A DNA stretch of 64,000 nucleotides from GAS368 sp965227745 (GTDB lineage Bacteria; Verrucomicrobiota; Verrucomicrobiia; Opitutales; Opitutaceae), in assembly GCA_965227745.1 (NCBI GenBank), contig OZ245769.1, forward strand, positions 868,001 through 932,000, given 5' to 3'. A model generated the notes under the pieces. The model was given only the letters and a program-made list of their open reading frames with translations. It ran no database searches and had not been told where the DNA came from. A program made the position numbers and the translations under genes. Shown piece after piece: positions 27,142-36,571 of the stretch. Position 1 is the stretch's first letter. Each line of letters opens with the position of its first letter.

Positions 27142-28086
27142 TTACGTTTCCTGCGAGCGGTGGGACTTTGCCGGGGCTTCCCAATGCGTGCGCTGGGCGA
27201 GCTGCCCACGATAGCGCGACGCACTGACGCCGACGTAGCGACCAAAGTTTCGGCTAAATAAAGACAGCGAGCTGAAACCCGTGCGCTGGGCAATTTCCGT
27301 AAGGGTGTAACTGGAATCGATGAGGAGAGTCTTGGCGCTTTCCAGCCTCACGGTCAGGAGATAGTCGAAGATCGTTTGGCCGGTCACCTTGCGGAAGATT
27401 CGGGCAAGGTGTTCTTCGCTCATTTTGACGTGCCAAGCGACATCACCGAGTTTTAACGGGCGGGCGAAATTCCGCAGGAGAAATTCTTTGGCTTGATTGA
27501 CGACGAAGCCGTGGCCCGGGGCCTTGGCTTTGCGGGGGGGCGGAGACTCATGAGAGCGACGCGCGACGTGGACGAGCAAGTTGGTGCAGAGCGCCCGGAC
27601 TCGATGCCGAATGCCGGGCCGGTGCTCTTCCGCTTCCCGCCTGATGGCGAGCAAGATTTCACGCATGGGGGCGTCCTGCGCGCCTGGTAGATGGCGAATT
27701 TCGGTGAGGTGATGTTGCGCAAAAGCGCTGAGGTCGGCTTCGGGGTTTGCCTTGGTCGCGCGTCTACTCGTTTCGTGGCCGGGCGGCGGCAACGGCGGAG
27801 TATTTAACGAAAGCTTTAGGACGTGGATGCGGGGCGAGCCCTGCACCGAGACGTTGCGGTAATGCTGTCGACATACCCGCGGTATGATCAAGATGTCGCC
27901 GGTTCTGATCGGAAAAATCCCGCCCTGATCGATCTCCTGCACACAATCCGCGTGAAGAAAGAAGAGGATTTTTACCTCTGGATTGTTCACTAGAATCTCC
28001 CCGTGTTGGGGGATCACCAGCCCCAACTCCGAAACACTAACGAACGGACGGCCTAGTCGTTCGATGGAATGAAACGTCATCGCCAT
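27142..28086 (-). CDS. AraC-family transcriptional regulator
   Basis: This 314-residue protein has an N-terminal cupin-like ligand domain (about 15-110, with IFPIRTGDILIIPR) and a C-terminal double HTH of AraC type (about 195-300). The latter shows PLKLGDVAWHVKMSEEHLAR, FRKVTGQTIFDYLLTVRLES and AQRTGFSSLSLFSRNFGRYV, the strongly conserved second-helix signature. It is divergent to the TonB receptor gene at 28278 across a 191-base gap. It is followed on its own strand, 6 bases on, by the histidine kinase. It may control the receptor operon, the minus-strand string or both. Confidence 0.93.
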   Translation of the reverse strand: MAMTFHSIERLGRPFVSVSELGLVIPQHGEILVNNPEVKILFFLHADCVQEIDQGGIFPIRTGDILIIPRVCRQHYRNVSVQGSPRIHVLKLSLNTPPLPPPGHETSRRATKANPEADLSAFAQHHLTEIRHLPGAQDAPMREILLAIRREAEEHRPGIRHRVRALCTNLLVHVARRSHESPPPRKAKAPGHGFVVNQAKEFLLRNFARPLKLGDVAWHVKMSEEHLARIFRKVTGQTIFDYLLTVRLESAKTLLIDSSYTLTEIAQRTGFSSLSLFSRNFGRYVGVSASRYRGQLAQRTHWEAPAKSHRSQET

Positions 28087-28277
28087 GGGAAATCAATTTA
28101 AGTAAAGTAAGATCAAGCTGAACTATAGACCGCGTTTTTTGCTTAGGGTATTGTGGGCCCTACTGAGGGAACCCTGCTCCGCGCAGAGTCAATCTCAAGC
28201 AAACTTAGCCTGACCCCGGCGGAATTGAAGGAGCCAAGAGTGCGCCATCGATCCGCTTTCCACCCCCGACCACTCCC
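28087..28277. promoter_or_regulatory. Divergent promoter region
   Basis: This 191-base gap separates the AraC gene from the TonB receptor gene. It is AT-richer near the AraC start (TTTAAGTAAAGTAAGATC) and should hold both promoters and the AraC site. I cannot pick out a specific operator with confidence. Confidence 0.4.
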
Positions 28278-31022
28278 ATGACCCATACCCTGATCCGCGC
28301 ACTGCCGCTGCTTTTTGTCCTCGCCTCTCCGTTGGTTCGTCCGGCGCTCTTCAGCCAAACCGCCGCGCCCGCCCCCGCCGAAGCAAAAGAGGATACCGTC
28401 AAGCTATCGCCGTTCGAAGTTACTTCTGACAACGATGTGGGCTATCGCGCTGCTTCGACACTGGCCGGCACGCGCACCAACGAAGAACTCAAAAATGTGC
28501 CGGCGGCCATCACGGTTTTTAATGAGCAGATGATGCAGGACATCGGCGCGACCGAACTCATGGATGTGCTGGCCTACTCCGTGGGCGGGCAAAATGCGCC
28601 GCCCAACGACGAGAACACCGGCAGCGGCACGCAATTCCGCGGATTTTTCACCGCGAACAACCGGCGCAATTTCTTTTTCTGGAACGCGCCGCAGGATACT
28701 TTCAGCACCGAGCGCATCGATGTCGTGCGCGGGCCGAATGGAATCCTTTTCGGCGATACCGACATCGGCGGACTCGCCAATGCCAACAGCAAGCAGGCCC
28801 GTTTTCAAAACAAGACGTCCGCCTCCCTCGGCGTGGGGAGCTGGGACCGCTGGCGCGCCACGGCCGATATCAATCGCAAGCTCACCGATAAGTGGGCGGC
28901 GCGGCTCAACCTCCTGAGTGCCGATGGCGACATGTGGGAGCACTGGGCGTTTGATCGTCGCAAGGGCTTCCAAATCGCCACGACGTATCGTCTCGATAAA
29001 AATACCTCCTTCCGGGCGGAGGACGAATACGGCAACATCGTGCGCAACGTATCGACCGCCCGCCCGGGTGACCGGTTTTCCAGCTGGGATGGAGTCACCC
29101 CCTACGTATTCAATGCCGCCACTGGACCCGCCGGTACGGCGCGTCTCAGCAACGCCACGGCCGTTTCCGGGGCGAATTCGAGTCCGAATTTCTGGGTCTT
29201 TGAAAATGGGAAGAACGTATTGACGAATCAGAAGGGTTTCGCGCAGACCACCGGCACGTCGCTGCCCGCCGCCTATGGCGCGCGGACGGTCTTCGACACC
29301 AATTTGATTCCCCATGATGCGCACTTCAAAGGGCCGAACCAGCGGCAAGACATCGATTACAATACGTGGGCGGCGTACCTGGAGCACCGCTTCTCGTCCA
29401 ATTTCCTCGCGGAGATCGCCTACAACCTACAGGTCACACAAGAGCATCGACTAGGTACCCCGCTCGGCCTCAACGCCGACACGGGAAACCTCCTTTATCG
29501 CGATCCGAACCGGACGCTCGATGGCACCGCGCTCAATCCGCACTACGGCGACTACTACCTCGACATTCGCTGGATCCGCGCGGACGTCCGTAATCGCGTG
29601 CATGACTGGCGAGCCACCTCCGTCTACGAGGCGAAGCCGTTTTCGTGGATGACCCAACGCTTGTTTGCGAACGCCGGCTGGCGGAATGAAAAAATCGCGC
29701 AGCGTATTTGGCAGGAGACACGCACCAACGATCCCGTCACGACGAATTTCAACAACAGCGGCAATGCCATCCATCGTCGGATCTATGTGAAGGGTGGCGA
29801 TACGAGGGAGAACACCCAGTTCACCGGCCTGCTGAACGACCCAGTCACGGGCGTCACGTCGGATTTCCTCCTGACTAGCGCGAACAGCCGCACGGATAAT
29901 AACCTAATCTACGCGCAACTTTCCGCCAATGGCAATTATTGGAACGGAATGTTTCGGACTCTGCTGGGCATCCGTCGCGACAAGTCGTTCAACTACATCA
30001 AGAATGCCGTGCGTGATCCCAACACCGGCCTGCTATCGCTGGGGCCGACGGTCCCGACCTCCGGCATCGAGCAGAATTCTCCCACCGCGGGTGTGCTCTT
30101 TACGCCGATCAAGCCGGTGACGATCTTCTACAACTACTCCAAGGCGTTTCGCCCCATTAACTCCGGCCGCCTCGATTTCTTCAATGTGCAGCTTCCTCCG
30201 CGCATTGCGGACGGAAAAGAATACGGCGTACGATTCGACCTCCTCAACCGCCGCCTCTACATCAATGCGCTCTACTACGATGATGTGCTGCAAAACGTGC
30301 AACTCGACGGCACGACGCTGAAGAACGCCATCCAGGCCATTTGGAACAATCAGGATATCGCGGCGATCGATCCAAACTATTCCAAGGGACAGCTTCCGAC
30401 CGGCGGAAACAACGGTGTGCGCACTCTCACCGGCAAGGGCTATGAATTTGAGGTCACCGCGAACCCGACAGATGCTTGGACGCTCGTCGCTAATTTCGGC
30501 ACCAATGTAAACGTCACGACTTCCATCGCGGACGACGTGAAGAACTATGTCGCGGCCAACCGCGCCGGTTGGCAGGCCAAGGCTGCGCTCAGCCCCGCGA
30601 TCGCGGCGGGCGTTAACCAGCAGCTTTCCATCATCGATACCCAACTCGCCAGCACGTTTGCGATCGGGGCCAAGGCCAGCCGCTTCAGCAAATACCGGGG
30701 CAGTTTTCTCTCCCGGTATAACTTCAAATCAGGACCGCTGAGTGGCTTTTATTTCGGTGGTGGCCTGCAGTACAAGAGCCGGGCTCTGCTTACGGAGATC
30801 AACGTCGGCGGAAAAATCATTCCGCTGGAGTATGGCCCCAGTACGACGGTCATAAATCTTCTCTCGGGTTACTCACGGAAACTGAACCAGAAGGTCCGCT
30901 GGAACGTCAGCCTTAATATCAACAATGCGCTCGACCGGGACCTGATCGAACAGACGGGCAACGATCAGGGTAAATTTGGCGCGCCGCGTTCGTTCATGCT
31001 CAATAACACGTTTACGTTCTGA
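28278..31022 (+). CDS. TonB-dependent receptor (siderophore-receptor-like plug)
   Basis: This 914-residue outer-membrane receptor has a signal peptide (MTHTLIRALPLLFVLASPLV...) and the leader box VKLSPFEVTSDNDVGY that stands in for a TonB box in many verrucomicrobial receptors. A plug domain follows (NVPAAITVFNEQMMQDIGA, RIDVVRGPNGILFGDTD) and then a large barrel ending SFMLNNTFTF with terminal phenylalanine. It heads a plus-strand run with an amidohydrolase, Rieske protein and MFS transporter, suggesting import of the substrate of that pathway rather than iron. A putative hairpin terminator follows the stop. Confidence 0.92.
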   Translation: MTHTLIRALPLLFVLASPLVRPALFSQTAAPAPAEAKEDTVKLSPFEVTSDNDVGYRAASTLAGTRTNEELKNVPAAITVFNEQMMQDIGATELMDVLAYSVGGQNAPPNDENTGSGTQFRGFFTANNRRNFFFWNAPQDTFSTERIDVVRGPNGILFGDTDIGGLANANSKQARFQNKTSASLGVGSWDRWRATADINRKLTDKWAARLNLLSADGDMWEHWAFDRRKGFQIATTYRLDKNTSFRAEDEYGNIVRNVSTARPGDRFSSWDGVTPYVFNAATGPAGTARLSNATAVSGANSSPNFWVFENGKNVLTNQKGFAQTTGTSLPAAYGARTVFDTNLIPHDAHFKGPNQRQDIDYNTWAAYLEHRFSSNFLAEIAYNLQVTQEHRLGTPLGLNADTGNLLYRDPNRTLDGTALNPHYGDYYLDIRWIRADVRNRVHDWRATSVYEAKPFSWMTQRLFANAGWRNEKIAQRIWQETRTNDPVTTNFNNSGNAIHRRIYVKGGDTRENTQFTGLLNDPVTGVTSDFLLTSANSRTDNNLIYAQLSANGNYWNGMFRTLLGIRRDKSFNYIKNAVRDPNTGLLSLGPTVPTSGIEQNSPTAGVLFTPIKPVTIFYNYSKAFRPINSGRLDFFNVQLPPRIADGKEYGVRFDLLNRRLYINALYYDDVLQNVQLDGTTLKNAIQAIWNNQDIAAIDPNYSKGQLPTGGNNGVRTLTGKGYEFEVTANPTDAWTLVANFGTNVNVTTSIADDVKNYVAANRAGWQAKAALSPAIAAGVNQQLSIIDTQLASTFAIGAKASRFSKYRGSFLSRYNFKSGPLSGFYFGGGLQYKSRALLTEINVGGKIIPLEYGPSTTVINLLSGYSRKLNQKVRWNVSLNINNALDRDLIEQTGNDQGKFGAPRSFMLNNTFTF

Positions 31023-31057
31023 TCGCAGTGCCATCGTTAATTCGCAGCATTGAGCGT

Positions 31058-31088
31058 AGCCTTCCGACTCTAAGCGAGCCGGAAGGCT
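31058..31088. terminator. Hairpin after TonB receptor gene
   Basis: AGCCTTCCG at 31058-31066 pairs with CGGAAGGCT at 31080-31088 (9 bp, 13-base loop). It is not followed by a clear T-run, so it may be an attenuator, a partial terminator or an mRNA-stabilising element between the receptor gene and the metabolic genes. Confidence 0.4.
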
Positions 31089-31173
31089 TCCGTTCGTTGC
31101 GCCTCGTGCCCTTGGGGACCTACGTTTATCCGGGTACGCACGTGTTGTCCTCTCCCGGAATTTTTCGTTCGCA

Positions 31174-32280
31174 ATGACTCCTCCCCCTTCTGCGCTGAAG
31201 CTCATCGACTCAGACGTCCACAACGCACTCGCGTCGCCGCATGAACTGCTGCCTTTCCTGCCCGCTTATTGGCGGGAAGAAGTAAAGGCGCGTGGTCTGA
31301 ACATTCCCCACGCAGGGTATGCTTCGCCGGTGGGGGTGCTGCGGGAGGACGCGCGGCCCGACGACAGTACGGGGGGGCCAGGGAGCAGCCCGGCGTTTTT
31401 GATGAAGGATCATATGGACCGCTATCAGATCGATTATGCGGTTCTCACCGGCTCGGGGATGTTATCGCTTTCGCTGCACAACGACCCCGACTATGCCAGT
31501 GCACTGGCTTCCGCTCTCAACGAGTGGCTCGTGGCAACCTGGCTGGCATTTTCGCCGCGCTTCCGCGGGTCGATCATCGTCAACCATTCGGATCCGGCGG
31601 CGGCGGCGCGCGAGATTCGCAAATGGGGCGCTCATCCCCAGATCTCGCAGGTGCTCATGGCGAGTGGATCGAATCGCCTCTTTGGGCAGCGTTTCTTTCA
31701 TCCGATTTACGAAGCCGCGAGCGAGATGGGCCTGCCGGTCGCGATCCACCCGGGGAGTGAAGGCGCGGGGACCGCACCGAATGTCACTCCGGCCGGCCGG
31801 CCAACGCGGTACATGGAGTGGCATAATATTCTTCCGATTAACTATATGGCGACCGTTAACTCGCTCGTCTGCGAGGGGGTCTTCGAAAAATTTCCGACGC
31901 TCAAGTTTGTCGCCATCGAGGGCGGTATCGCGTGGCTGCCCCACCTGATGTGGCGCATGGACAAGAACTACAGGGCGCTGCGGATCCAGACCCCCTGGCT
32001 GAAGAAACTGCCGAGCGAGTACATTCGCCGTCACCTTTACGTGACGACCCAGCCGATCGAGGAAACGGAGAAGCCGGAGCAACTCCAACAGATCTTCGAG
32101 ATGATCGGCGCGCCGCACATGATTTTGTTTTCGAGCGACTACCCGCATTGGGATTTTGACAACCCGAGGATGGCTCTGCCGCCCCTCTCCAAGGAGTGGA
32201 AGGAGCGGATCTTTTGGAAGAACGCTGCCGAGCTCTATGAGCTCGATGGTCCCGTGGCTTCGCCCACCGCAGTCTCCTGA
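31174..32280 (+). CDS. Amidohydrolase family 2 protein (ACMSD-like)
   Basis: This 368-residue TIM-barrel metal enzyme is of the Amidohydro_2 / aminocarboxymuconate-semialdehyde decarboxylase group. It has the N-terminal metal motif DSDVHN, the histidine in VAIHPGSEG, and the late aspartate in FSSDYPHWDFD. Family members decarboxylate aromatic acids or hydrolyse lactones; some act on 5-carboxyvanillate or on gamma-resorcylate. It is a cytoplasmic protein with no signal peptide. The next gene, a Rieske ferredoxin, begins 5 bases after the stop. The specific substrate is unknown. Confidence 0.88.
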   Translation: MTPPPSALKLIDSDVHNALASPHELLPFLPAYWREEVKARGLNIPHAGYASPVGVLREDARPDDSTGGPGSSPAFLMKDHMDRYQIDYAVLTGSGMLSLSLHNDPDYASALASALNEWLVATWLAFSPRFRGSIIVNHSDPAAAAREIRKWGAHPQISQVLMASGSNRLFGQRFFHPIYEAASEMGLPVAIHPGSEGAGTAPNVTPAGRPTRYMEWHNILPINYMATVNSLVCEGVFEKFPTLKFVAIEGGIAWLPHLMWRMDKNYRALRIQTPWLKKLPSEYIRRHLYVTTQPIEETEKPEQLQQIFEMIGAPHMILFSSDYPHWDFDNPRMALPPLSKEWKERIFWKNAAELYELDGPVASPTAVS

Positions 32281-32285
32281 TCGCC

Positions 32286-32699
32286 ATGGCTTCTCATCCT
32301 GTCGCCAAGGTGGGCGAAATTCCGCCGGGCGGGCGCAAGATCGTAACCGTAGGGAAAATTCAACTCGGCGTTTTCAATGTCGATGGCGTGTTTTTCGCAT
32401 ACCGGAATATTTGCCCCCATGCCGGCGCACCGGTTTGCATGGGGCGGATGGCTGGCACGACGTTGCCGTCGGCGGTTTATGAATACGAGTACGGCCACGA
32501 GGGGTGCATCTTGCGGTGTCCGTGGCATGGCTGGGAATTCGATCTGCGGACAGGAGAGCACTTAGTCGACCCAACGACGAAATTGAAGCGCATCGACGTG
32601 CGGCTGGAGGGCGAAGCGCTGGAGAAATTCCCTGTCGAGCAGACGGGCGATACCTTGCATGTGATTTTGCCGACGGCCGCTCCGAGCGATGGCCCCTGA
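32286..32699 (+). CDS. Rieske [2Fe-2S] ferredoxin
   Basis: This 137-residue single-domain Rieske protein has C43-P-H45 in NICPHAGAPV and C78-P-W-H81 in RCPWHGWEFD, the four cluster ligands. The domain occupies most of the protein, as in NirD or dioxygenase ferredoxins. There is no oxygenase alpha subunit or reductase nearby, so its partner is not in the window. The insert between the two ligand motifs (MAGTTLPSAVYEYEYG) is longer than in typical dioxygenase ferredoxins. Tight spacing to the amidohydrolase suggests joint work on one substrate. Confidence 0.9.
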   Translation: MASHPVAKVGEIPPGGRKIVTVGKIQLGVFNVDGVFFAYRNICPHAGAPVCMGRMAGTTLPSAVYEYEYGHEGCILRCPWHGWEFDLRTGEHLVDPTTKLKRIDVRLEGEALEKFPVEQTGDTLHVILPTAAPSDGP

Positions 32700-32704
32700 G
32701 GCGC

Positions 32705-33982
32705 ATGGCCAACACCCCAATCACGGAACCCCTCGTGTCGAATCCTACCCCGGCCCATATTCCCGCTCGAGCCTGGGGTATGGTCGTGCTCGTTTCGCTG
32801 GCATTGCTGCTCTTTATCCTCGATCGGCAGGTGCTGTCGGTGCTCAAGACCACGCTCAAGTCGGAGATGGGTTGGAGTGACGTGGACTACTCGTGGCTCG
32901 TGACCGGGTTTAGCGTGGCGTACACGGGCGGTGCGTTGGTGTTGGGCTGGTTTATCGACCGTGCCGGGACACGACTGGCCGCCACGCTCTGCATCGGCGT
33001 CATGTCGCTGGCCGCGATCCTGTGCGGCACTGCCCGGAGTTTTGAGGAAATGCTCGTGGCGCGCATGGTCCTGGGGTTCGCGGACGCCGGCGTAAACCTC
33101 GCGGCGGTGGTGGCGGTCGCACGCTGGTTTCCGGTGGAGCGCCGGGCGACGGCGATTTCTTTCAAAACGCCGATTGGTTTGATGGGTTTTGTGATCGCGC
33201 CGCCGTTGGTCGCGCTCATCACGCTCCATCACGACTGGCACTATGCGTTTTTCATCCCCGGCGGAGTCGGCTTGCTGCTCCCCGCAGTGTGGTGGTGGCT
33301 CGACCGCAACCCACCCGACTACGGCGTGGCCCCGGTCGTTCGCCGAGCCTCGCCCTGGCGTGAGCTGCTGCGATTCCGGCCCCTGTGGGGCATCTTGCTG
33401 GCCCGCGTCGTGGCTGAGCCCGTCTATGTATTTTATACCAACTGGCAGCCGGGGTATTTGCAGGAGGGACTGGGATTGACCCTGGCGGATGTGGGCCGCT
33501 ACGCGTGGATTCCGCCCATCGCAAGTTCGGTGCTGGCGATTTTGGGCGGACTGGCGTCGGACCGGCTGATCAAGCGCGGAATTGCACCGGGGCGGAGCCG
33601 TACTGTCATGCTTCAGGCCTTTGCGCTATTGGGTGCGTCACTCTGGTTGCTCCCGCTTTCGCGGAATTGGGCGCTGGCGATCGGCGTGTTCGCCTGCATC
33701 CACATGGTTTATGCGCAGTGGAATAATCTGGGTGCAGCGCTGATCGCCGACAGCCTCCCGCGCGAAATGACGGGGACGGCGTTTGGCCTGCTTAATTTCC
33801 TCATCGGCGTGGTGGGCGCGGTAGTCAATCTCGGCATCGGCGCACTCATCCAAGCTTTTGGCTACACCGCAATTTTTGCAGTGCTGGGATTACTTTACCC
33901 GCTCGCGGCCATGGTGCTCTGGTGGTTCGATGGGCGGACTCAGCCGCCGGCAGCCGCCCGGGTTGCGCTGGCCTCGGTATAA
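32705..33982 (+). CDS. MFS transporter
   Basis: This 425-residue major-facilitator transporter has about 12 predicted membrane helices. It has a loop 2-3 motif with DRAGTRLA, the first-helix DRQVLSVL motif of the anion:cation symporter group, and RMVLGFADAGVNLAAVVAV. The group typically imports organic acids such as hexuronates or aromatic acids. The ATG at 32705, 5 bases after the Rieske stop, begins the protein; the longer open frame upstream overlaps the Rieske gene and is unlikely. It is the likely inner-membrane importer for the pathway of the TonB-amidohydrolase-Rieske run. Confidence 0.9.
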   Translation: MANTPITEPLVSNPTPAHIPARAWGMVVLVSLALLLFILDRQVLSVLKTTLKSEMGWSDVDYSWLVTGFSVAYTGGALVLGWFIDRAGTRLAATLCIGVMSLAAILCGTARSFEEMLVARMVLGFADAGVNLAAVVAVARWFPVERRATAISFKTPIGLMGFVIAPPLVALITLHHDWHYAFFIPGGVGLLLPAVWWWLDRNPPDYGVAPVVRRASPWRELLRFRPLWGILLARVVAEPVYVFYTNWQPGYLQEGLGLTLADVGRYAWIPPIASSVLAILGGLASDRLIKRGIAPGRSRTVMLQAFALLGASLWLLPLSRNWALAIGVFACIHMVYAQWNNLGAALIADSLPREMTGTAFGLLNFLIGVVGAVVNLGIGALIQAFGYTAIFAVLGLLYPLAAMVLWWFDGRTQPPAAARVALASV

Positions 33983-33990
33983 TTTTTCGT

Positions 33991-35463
33991 ATGAAGACCT
34001 CTGTTTTATTCACTCTGTTGCGCGCTGTTTTCTTTCTCGTGGTTCCGTTGATCACGGTGGCCGGGGCGCAGGAGATAGCGCCGACGACCGGGATCAATCT
34101 CCCCGTGCTAGGCCGCATCGCTCCGCGGTCGGCGAAAGAAATCGGCAGCTCTTCGTGGTCGATCGGGGCAGAGACCATGGACCGTGACTTTACCCTCTAC
34201 GAAAACTTCAAAAAATATCTTGGACCACTCGGCGCCAAGGGCGTCCGTCTCCAGGCCGGCTGGGCCAAGTGCGAAAAGGTAAAAGGCGTCTATTCGTGGG
34301 CGTGGCTCGATGCCATCGTCGACGATGCAATTTCGCAGGGTGTGCACCCGTGGCTCGAATTCAGTTATGGCAACACGATCTACCCCGGTGGCGGCGATAC
34401 TGGACTCGGCGGAGGGTTTCCTTCCTCGCCCGAGGCCTTGGCTGCGTGGGATCGCTGGTGTCGCGCGTTGGTCGAACGCTACAAAGATCGCGTGACTCAA
34501 TGGGAGGTGTGGAACGAGCCAGATTTGAATCAAGACGGCACGGCGAAAGTTGAGGCTTACGTCGAATTGTACATCCGCACGGCGACGATGGTGCGAGAGG
34601 TCCAGCCTAAGGGGCGCGTTTGGGCGTTGGCCCTTGCCGGCAACACGGACTATGCGGATCGGTTTCTGGCGGGGATGAAGGCCAAGGGTAAGCTCGACCT
34701 GATCGATGCGATCACCTTCCACGGTTACCCGCGGAATCCCGACGATACCACTCGTGTGGACAAGCTGCGTGCGATCTGCGCGAGTCACGGCCGTTCGTAT
34801 CAGCTGCGCCAGGGAGAGAGTGGCGCGCCCTCGCGGTATCAGGAGAATTTCGCGCTTTCTAAATTGTCGTTCACCGAGACAACTCAGGCGAAGTGGGATC
34901 TACGACGTCTGCTCGCTCATCACGCCAAGGATGTGCCGGTGAATCTCTTTACGCTGTGCGACATGCACTACACGACCGCGAGCGCGCAGGGTGGGGCGGA
35001 CGGGGTGTTGCGCATGAATTATAAGGGACTGCTCGCCACCAACCCCAACCAGACCGTTGCACATATTAAGCCCGCATATTCGGCCGTGCAGAACGTGTTC
35101 GCCGTTTTTGACGACAGCGTGAAACGCATCGCCGATTATCGATCGACGTCGACCGCGCTGCGAGAACTCACGGTAACGGGATATCGCCGCACCAGCGACG
35201 GCGGTCAGGTGGTCGCCGTCTGGCTTAGCGATGCGCCACCGGCGGACGCGAATGGAGTATCGCTGGTGAATCTCACGTTGCGCTCCGGTGAATTCAAGGA
35301 CCCGGTGCTGGTGGATCTTCGCACAGGCTTGATTTATGGCATACCCCGCCCGAGTTGGTCATCAACTGCTAGAGGCGCTGAATTGCTCGGGCTCCCGGTC
35401 TACGACTCTCCCATGCTTATTCTTGAACGAGCGATCGTGACTGTGGCATCGATAGCTCCCTGA
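33991..35463 (+). CDS. Exported glycoside hydrolase, GH39/GH5-like clan A
   Basis: This 490-residue protein has a signal peptide (MKTSVLFTLLRAVFFLVVPL...). The clan-A TIM barrel shows the acid/base motif WEVWNEPD with E176, preceded by GVHPWLEFSYGN, and a nucleophile candidate in RQGESGAP with E276. ITFHGYPRNP matches the beta-6 histidine region of GH39 xylosidases and related families. The C-terminal ~140 residues form a beta-sandwich-like tail. Start at 33991 begins the signal peptide. It lies 8 bases after the MFS gene, so it is probably in the same operon and may release a sugar from an aromatic or plant glycoside (inference). Confidence 0.85.
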   Translation: MKTSVLFTLLRAVFFLVVPLITVAGAQEIAPTTGINLPVLGRIAPRSAKEIGSSSWSIGAETMDRDFTLYENFKKYLGPLGAKGVRLQAGWAKCEKVKGVYSWAWLDAIVDDAISQGVHPWLEFSYGNTIYPGGGDTGLGGGFPSSPEALAAWDRWCRALVERYKDRVTQWEVWNEPDLNQDGTAKVEAYVELYIRTATMVREVQPKGRVWALALAGNTDYADRFLAGMKAKGKLDLIDAITFHGYPRNPDDTTRVDKLRAICASHGRSYQLRQGESGAPSRYQENFALSKLSFTETTQAKWDLRRLLAHHAKDVPVNLFTLCDMHYTTASAQGGADGVLRMNYKGLLATNPNQTVAHIKPAYSAVQNVFAVFDDSVKRIADYRSTSTALRELTVTGYRRTSDGGQVVAVWLSDAPPADANGVSLVNLTLRSGEFKDPVLVDLRTGLIYGIPRPSWSSTARGAELLGLPVYDSPMLILERAIVTVASIAP

Positions 35464-35514
35464 GGCGGTTTCATGAGCGCGGGCTGCCATGCCGTTCGTT
35501 AGATTGCTAGGAAA

Positions 35515-35539
35515 AGATAGGGAGATTTTCTCCCGATCT
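35515..35539 (+). terminator. Hairpin downstream of the glycosidase gene
   Basis: AGAT-a-GGGAGA-TTT-TCTCCC-g-ATCT folds into a 10-bp interrupted stem 52 bases after the stop. The following bases are not T-rich, so termination may be Rho-assisted. Confidence 0.4.
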
Positions 35540-35624
35540 TGCCACCCTTGGATAGGTGCGTTTCCCGGTGAATTGGAGTCATAGCTCGCTGGCTGAGTGC
35601 ATGCCGAGAAGTGATCCGCCTCGG

Positions 35625-35647
35625 TTCGAATCTCACCAGCCCGACCA
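35625..35647 (+). other. tRNA 3'-end-like sequence, possible att relic
   Basis: TTCGAAT is followed by exactly 5 bases (CTCAC), 7 bases (CAGCCCG), A and CCA, the layout of a tRNA T-loop, T-stem half, acceptor half and CCA end. The C1-G72/A73 pattern it implies fits proline tRNA. Upstream bases do not complete the T-stem, so it is not a working tRNA. Such half-tRNA repeats mark ends of integrated elements, but chance is possible. Confidence 0.3.
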
Positions 35648-36094
35648 TTTCCCCGATCCCTTAAGTGCGTCGGATCGCGAAATATTCGAGCCCGTGAGAA
35701 TTTACCTTACCCCTACCTCTGAAAAACCGAATATTCACATTGTTAGAGATTGCGGGTGAGCAACTCCGTCTCCGCGTGGCGTTTCAGGAATGGCTGCTCA
35801 AAAAGAATCCATTCGATCTCGTCGTAGTGTCGGCAGACGAATCGACGGCCCAACTTTCGATGCCGCCGTCCTAGATGCCCCCGGAGCGCGAATTCGTCCA
35901 CAATGCGCGCTTTCGCAACCGGGAGGGCCGCTTCCTCGTTAATTTCGACCGGCCGCACCGGAGGCTGTTTGCTAAGGATCAGGGCGGGGGCTTTGCCTTG
36001 GCCCGCAAATAGCCGCCGGCGACGAACTTTATCCCTTGGGCCCGGTTTTGGTGCTGTTGCCTTTCGTTGGTGGCTGCAGTCGGGCGCGCTCAGG

Positions 36095-36257
36095 GATTGG
36101 TCCTCGATTCGCTCAACAGCGGCCAAACTACGGGGGCAGTGATGGCCGGCACGTCGTGGGTCGGATCAACGCCAGGGGCATGACATTTCTCGTAGTTACA
36201 GCGCAGCGCGATCCGATCAATGCCGCGACAGCGGTGCGGATCGCATTCGGAGACTAA
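36095..36257 (+). pseudogene. Fragment of an exported beta-structured protein
   Basis: One frame gives GLVLDSLNSGQTTGAVMAG and TSWVG (from 36095). After a shift the next gives INARGMTFLVVTAQRD, then AATAVRIAFGD (36165-36257). I recall this pairing from exported verrucomicrobial proteins with a jelly-roll-like N-terminal domain, but I cannot name the family. The part between the two blocks appears deleted, and the second frame ends in TAA. Confidence 0.4.
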
Positions 36258-36403
36258 ATCCGCGGCTCACGCCACGGAAATGGCGGCCGGAAACAGCAGC
36301 GCAAGGAGAACGGCGAGGTGTGGCAGCTTTATGCGGCGGTGGACCTAGCCCTGCTCCTGACGTTTTGCAAACCGCTTTTGTATCCAAGATATGGATATGA
36401 TCA

Positions 36404-36571
36404 TGTGGTGCCCCGACGTGCCACGGTCATGAGGCCTTCCGGGTGGAGGTTAAGCGACTTGCTGGCGAAGGAAAGACGGGGGGCACGATTGCGTAGTCAG
36501 TCGGCATCTCGCTCCCCAGTGTGCAGGACATCAAGAAGGCGCTGGGGCTAGTGAAAGCGAGGAAGGCTTGA
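36404..36571 (+). pseudogene. Broken small DNA-binding-type protein
   Basis: The frame reads CGAPTCHGHEAFRVEVKRLA, then GEGKTGGTIA, a TAG stop at 36494, then SVGISLPSVQDIKKALGLVK and ARKA before the final TGA at 36569. The last part resembles a short helix-turn-helix where 'GISLPSVQDIKKALGL' would be the recognition helix region. A Cys-x4-Cys-His pair at the front suggests a zinc site. There is no start codon in frame and an internal stop, so it is a relic. Confidence 0.45.

Noticed and set aside
35570..35647. Intact proline tRNA
   Set aside because: Only the 3' end fits; the T-stem and acceptor stem cannot be completed with upstream sequence.
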